Shown here one piece after another: positions 60,546-64,000 of a stretch of DNA of 64,000 bases. The stretch covers positions 2,232,001 to 2,296,000 of the forward strand of contig JAAXNY010000009.1 of assembly GCA_013420905.1 (NCBI GenBank). Reading direction: 5' to 3'. A program made the translations under genes and the position numbers. Within the stretch, counting starts at the first letter, position 1. Every line of letters begins with the position of its first letter. Origin of the DNA: Collybia mongolica. Its lineage: Eukaryota; Basidiomycota; Agaricomycetes; Agaricales; Clitocybaceae. The notes below the pieces were generated by a model. The model was not told where the DNA came from. It saw only the letters and a list, made by a program, of their open reading frames with translations, and ran no database searches.

Positions 60546-60930
60546 GTTGTATGTATATTCATCATGTTGTCCCGAAGTACTGGATCGGTCGGGTTGGTCA
60601 TGGGTCAATGGTGGAGATGCTGCGGTGCCAATCACCGTTTTAAAGGCTTCGTTTCAGCCTGGGCTCCAGAATTTACTTCTGAGCTTTAATAACTTTTTTG
60701 GTGTGGGCATAGGATTTAATCATGAGGGAGGGGCTGTACCCCCTAACTATGAGGGGGTAATACTATGACATCGGTCACCAAGGACTATCTGTATATTACG
60801 TTTGTTTCGTAGGATTGGAGAAAAAGATGAAAAATCACATCTGAGCGTCGCTAGGGGTCGGGCGATCGGCAAATACCGAAGAAATGATTTCGTAGGCAAC
60901 ATACGCTTGTGAACATTGACTGAAGCAGCC

Positions 60931-63900
60931 ATGGCCCCTCCGAGCTCGTCGTCAGCAGCGACGACCTCGGTCCAAGTTGGTCAGTATTCTCCGTGTTTTC
61001 ATGCTGTTTAAAGTATTCTGAATGTTATACAGCTCTACGTATTCGCCCCCCCACAAAACAGGACTCGACATCCATCCCCGCTCGTTTTCAACGTTCTGTC
61101 ATTCACGCCAGTTCCTCAACTTCAGTTTCTATTGAAACTTCGTCGAATACTGCATCTGGATCCGGGACTTCTGCAGCGGCTTCATCTGGCTCCGCGGCGA
61201 AAAAACAGTTCTTTTCCTTTGATCAGGTCCACCCACCCCCTACTACGCAATTTGACCTCTTTACGTCCACCGCCAAACCCCTTGTGACCCGCTTTGTTGA
61301 GGGATTTAACTGCACTATTCTTGCATATGGCCAGACCAGTAGTGGCAAGACGTTTACTATGACTGGAATTGACCTCGACGCCGACCCTTCTGACCCTAAT
61401 AATGGCATGGGAATCATCCCAAGAGCAGTCTCCACCATCTTCTCAAGTGCAAAACAACTAAAGGAAGAGCGCGGCGGCGCCTGGAACTACAGCTTGAAAG
61501 GTTCCTTCATCGAAATATATAATGAAGACCTGATTGATCTCCTGAGTTTGGACGACTCGATGGGTGGTCGCCGTGAAGTGCAGATTCGGGAAGACAAAGA
61601 TGGTCACATTATCTGGGGTGGGCTCCGCGAAGTGAATGTCAGAAACGCGTCGGAGGTGATGTCGTGAGTGTTTTTCCCCCATGTACAGATATCCGCTAAT
61701 CCAGCATATTCAAGTTTACTTCGAAAAGGAACATCTATCCGGCGTACCAACGAGACGGACATGAACGCCCAATCATCTCGGTCGCATGCTATCTTCTCCC
61801 TCACAATGACGCAGAAGAAATACACCGGGTCGAGCCCGCCGCCGCGATCTTCATCGCCGCTCCCTCCTGGCGGTCGTTCGCCTTCACGGCTCGCACGTCC
61901 TGGGTCCATGTATGCATCACCGACAGCGAACGGATCTCGTGTTGCATCTCCGACGTTGGGCGGTAGACCATCAACGCCCAGCTTTGCTTCTGCCATGGGT
62001 AGAGGAGGAGGCCTCCGGCCTGCCAGCGCCCTCGGGCATGCTGGGGAACGTTCAAACGGCGGTGGCGAGGATGATGGTGGCGAATGGGTCACTATCACCT
62101 CGAAATTCCATTTTGTTGACCTAGCAGGATCTGAACGTGTACGTCTTTTGTTTTAAAATCTATAAGAGGTATAATTTAACTTCTTTCTAGCTTAAACGTA
62201 CAGCCGCCGCTGGGGAGCGCATCAAGGAGGGAATTTCGATTAATAGCGGCCTTCTTGCTCTGGGCAATGTCATTTCCGCCCTGGGAGATCCTTCTCGGGC
62301 TAAATCCCATACAGCAACTCATGTACCTTACCGTGACTCCAAGCTCACTCGTCTTCTCCAAGACTCTCTCGGTGGCAATGCTCATACTCTCATGATTGCC
62401 TGCGTCAGCCCTGCGGAATGGAATGCCGCAGAAACCATTAACACTCTCAAGTATGCTAACCGCGCGAGAAACATCAAGAACCGTGCCGTTCTCAACGAAA
62501 AGGAGGATGGCTGGGACGACATTGAATGGCTTCAGGGTACTGTTACGCGACTGAGAAAGGAATTAAAAACCATCAAAGATGGAGGTGTCATCGTGGGACC
62601 CGATGCCTCTCCGGAGATACTTGAAGGCGCCGGGAAAAAAGTTTTGGCCCAAATGTCGGAACTCCAGAACAACTATGAGGACCTTCGGGAAAAATTCGTT
62701 GAACGTACAGAGGAACTTACCCGCCTCAGGCAGGAGTTAGGAGAGCGCCAACGAGGGAATAGTTCTGGGGCTATCGGCGGGACTGCGAAGTATGAAGAAA
62801 TCGTTGGACCGGTTATCGAAGAGTACGAGAAGACAATTTCAGCTATGGAGGCCGAGCTCAAACTCAATCGCGCCGCTTTGCGACACACTAATGAGATGGT
62901 TGAGGAGAAAGAGGAAGAGTTGGCAGTTATTACTGAGAGGCATGCTGCGACAGAGCTTTATGTGGAAGAGCTTCGTGGTAGGGTTGTCAAGCTCACGGAA
63001 AGAGAGGCGTCGACTGAGGTTAGTCATTTTCTGTTTCCGTTGCATAGTCCGTCATTGATATGCTACAATTTCGCGTAGGCGTATGTCAAGGATTTAGAGG
63101 AGAAGATTAAATCCTATGACGAGACTTCGATCACCTCAAGTGAGTCGATGACGGACTTGAAGCGCGAGATCCTTAAATACAAGGATGTCGAGGCGTATTC
63201 CGGGAAATACATCGCAGATCTTGAAGTCCGCCTAGCTCGTTCTGATGAATCCGTTCTTGGTCTCCAGCAAACCGTCGAAAAATTAGAGGCTGATTGTGAA
63301 AGACGGCGAGAGGAGGTTTTGACATTGCAGTCTCGTTTGGAAACTCTTCGACAGGATGGTGAGAGCTGGAGGACGGATCTAGAGGAGAGGGAGAGAAAAG
63401 TTAAAGAGCTGGAGGGAAAGATGTTGGAATGGGAGAAGAAGAAGAAGGATGCTAGTGAAGTGAGGGCTAGGTTGGGCAGTGTAGTTGGTGAAGTTGCCTC
63501 CGCTCGGAGAAGTTTAGAGGTCGAATTGGAGGCCTCCCCATCTCCCTCCCCCGCGTCGGAAACGAACGATCCCTTATCAATGTCACTCCCTGTCGCAGTA
63601 CCGGTGCATGACCCAGCATTGGAAAACCAGCTTCTCGCACTTCAACAAACACATACAGCAACGTTAGCTGACTTGTCGTTTGTTACCGCAAAATATCGCG
63701 ATGCACTTCGAGAAATTTCGGACTTGGCAGCTCAAATACAGGAAGCAAAATTGAGTAATCCAAGTATTGCTGAATCGAGTCGAGCCGAATCTCCCGTAAT
63801 GGAAAAGCCTATCGACATCCCACCATACCGAAGGAGGATAACGGGCGGTAGAGTCAGGGATGCTAGTGATCCTCAGTACAATGCCTCTGGACGACGGCTT

Positions 63901-64000
63901 TTTTTCCGGCAAGCGGCCTCTGCCGAATCGCTTCACGCGAGGTAAATCTCATTCCATCGCGAATATTGTATGTATACTAACCGAAACTGGAAAGGTCGCT
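60931..64000 (+). CDS. Kinesin-4-type motor protein, 3' end beyond the window
   Basis: Plus-end kinesin with an N-terminal motor, closest in motif wording to kinesin-4 (KIF4/KIF21). The start at 60931 gives [16 protein letters not shown], then after an intron [20 protein letters not shown]. The P-loop is [15 protein letters not shown], followed by [11 protein letters not shown] and [16 protein letters not shown]. Switch I is [14 protein letters not shown] and switch II is [20 protein letters not shown]. The conserved end of the motor is [40 protein letters not shown] and [21 protein letters not shown] Ser/Pro/Gly-rich insert of about 85 residues lies between the switches. A coiled-coil tail follows to 63940. 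The frame ends [12 protein letters not shown] then TAA, but GTAAAT with a CTAAC branch site and AG at about 63994 suggest an intron, so the gene probably continues. Confidence 0.92.
61829..62085 (+). other. Ser/Pro/Gly-rich insert inside the kinesin motor domain
   Basis: About 85 codons between [11 protein letters not shown] and [17 protein letters not shown]. Composition is Ser, Pro, Gly and Arg (for example [20 protein letters not shown]). It contains no splice signals that would remove it cleanly in frame, so it appears to be translated. It falls in the loop between the two switch regions. Confidence 0.75.

Larger units (their letters stand above)
57983..60930. other. Poorly resolved 2.9-kb region before the kinesin
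   Basis: This region contains one doubtful small gene (58463-59099), a telomere-like motif and an imperfect inverted repeat, entered separately. Other open stretches (59507-59704 plus; 59952-60218 plus; 60240-60373 plus, reading MVGAVGTGGYYGLRRKRTGS; 60444-60635 minus) could not be joined into a gene. It is the least gene-like part of the window. Confidence 0.45.

Noticed and set aside
60444..60635. Minus-strand frame reading DEYTYNGVPPEVSDAFTSLK
   Set aside because: It overlaps the right arm of the inverted repeat, and no start exon or family could be found; the repeat is the better explanation.
1..64000. CRISPR array, prophage, intact transposon or biosynthetic gene cluster
   Set aside because: No direct-repeat arrays, transposase, reverse transcriptase, PKS, NRPS or terpene synthase motifs were seen.

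Overview
This is a stretch of a fungal nuclear chromosome, almost certainly from a mushroom-forming basidiomycete (Agaricomycetes). Genes are dense and most are broken by many introns of about 45-70 nt with GT..CTRAY..AG signals. The best sequence matches are eukaryotic housekeeping families, and there is a secreted GH6 cellobiohydrolase with a fungal cellulose-binding domain, which fits a saprotroph on plant litter or wood. Twenty-two protein genes can be assigned to a family, one is recognisable only as a coiled-coil protein, two are unassigned but well supported, one small gene is doubtful, and there is one tRNA-Ser(AGA).

Layout, left to right: a coiled-coil protein cut by the left edge (-); SNW1/Prp45 splicing factor (+); TIM54 (+); a long, intron-rich HFM1/MER3 meiotic helicase (-), divergent across about 155 bp from CKS1 (+); insulin-degrading-enzyme-type M16 protease (-); tRNA-Ser (-); an unassigned membrane-anchored protein (-); RPA1 (-); indoleamine 2,3-dioxygenase (-); 3-hydroxyisobutyryl-CoA hydrolase (-), divergent from tubulin cofactor E (+); an SR-type RNA-binding protein (-); NFS1 cysteine desulfurase (-); GH6 cellobiohydrolase (-); NECAP endocytosis protein (-), divergent from a CSN8-like subunit (+); an unassigned protein (-), divergent from UBLCP1 phosphatase (+); a NUDT19-like Nudix protein (+); a secreted type-B carboxylesterase (-), divergent from DRN1/CWF19L1 (+); a class I/II aminotransferase (-), divergent from arginase (+); a poorly resolved 2.9 kb region; and a kinesin-4-type motor running off the right edge (+).

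The genes do not form one pathway. They look like an ordinary chromosome-arm assortment: splicing and RNA (SNW1, SR protein, DRN1), mitochondrion (TIM54, NFS1, HIBCH), DNA and cell cycle (MER3, RPA1, CKS1, kinesin), protein turnover (IDE, CSN8-like, UBLCP1), amino-acid catabolism (IDO, HIBCH, arginase, aminotransferase) and secreted enzymes (GH6, carboxylesterase). I found no secondary-metabolite cluster, no intact transposon, no CRISPR array and no convincing new multi-gene system. The points most worth a second look are the arginase microexons with a GC-AG intron, a Ser/Pro/Gly-rich insert in the kinesin motor domain, a stop-free 51-nt intron in CKS1, an imperfect inverted repeat near 60.1-60.5 kb, and the two unassigned genes.

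Exon joins were made by eye from splice signals, reading frame and family conservation. Gene spans run from start codon to stop codon and include introns.
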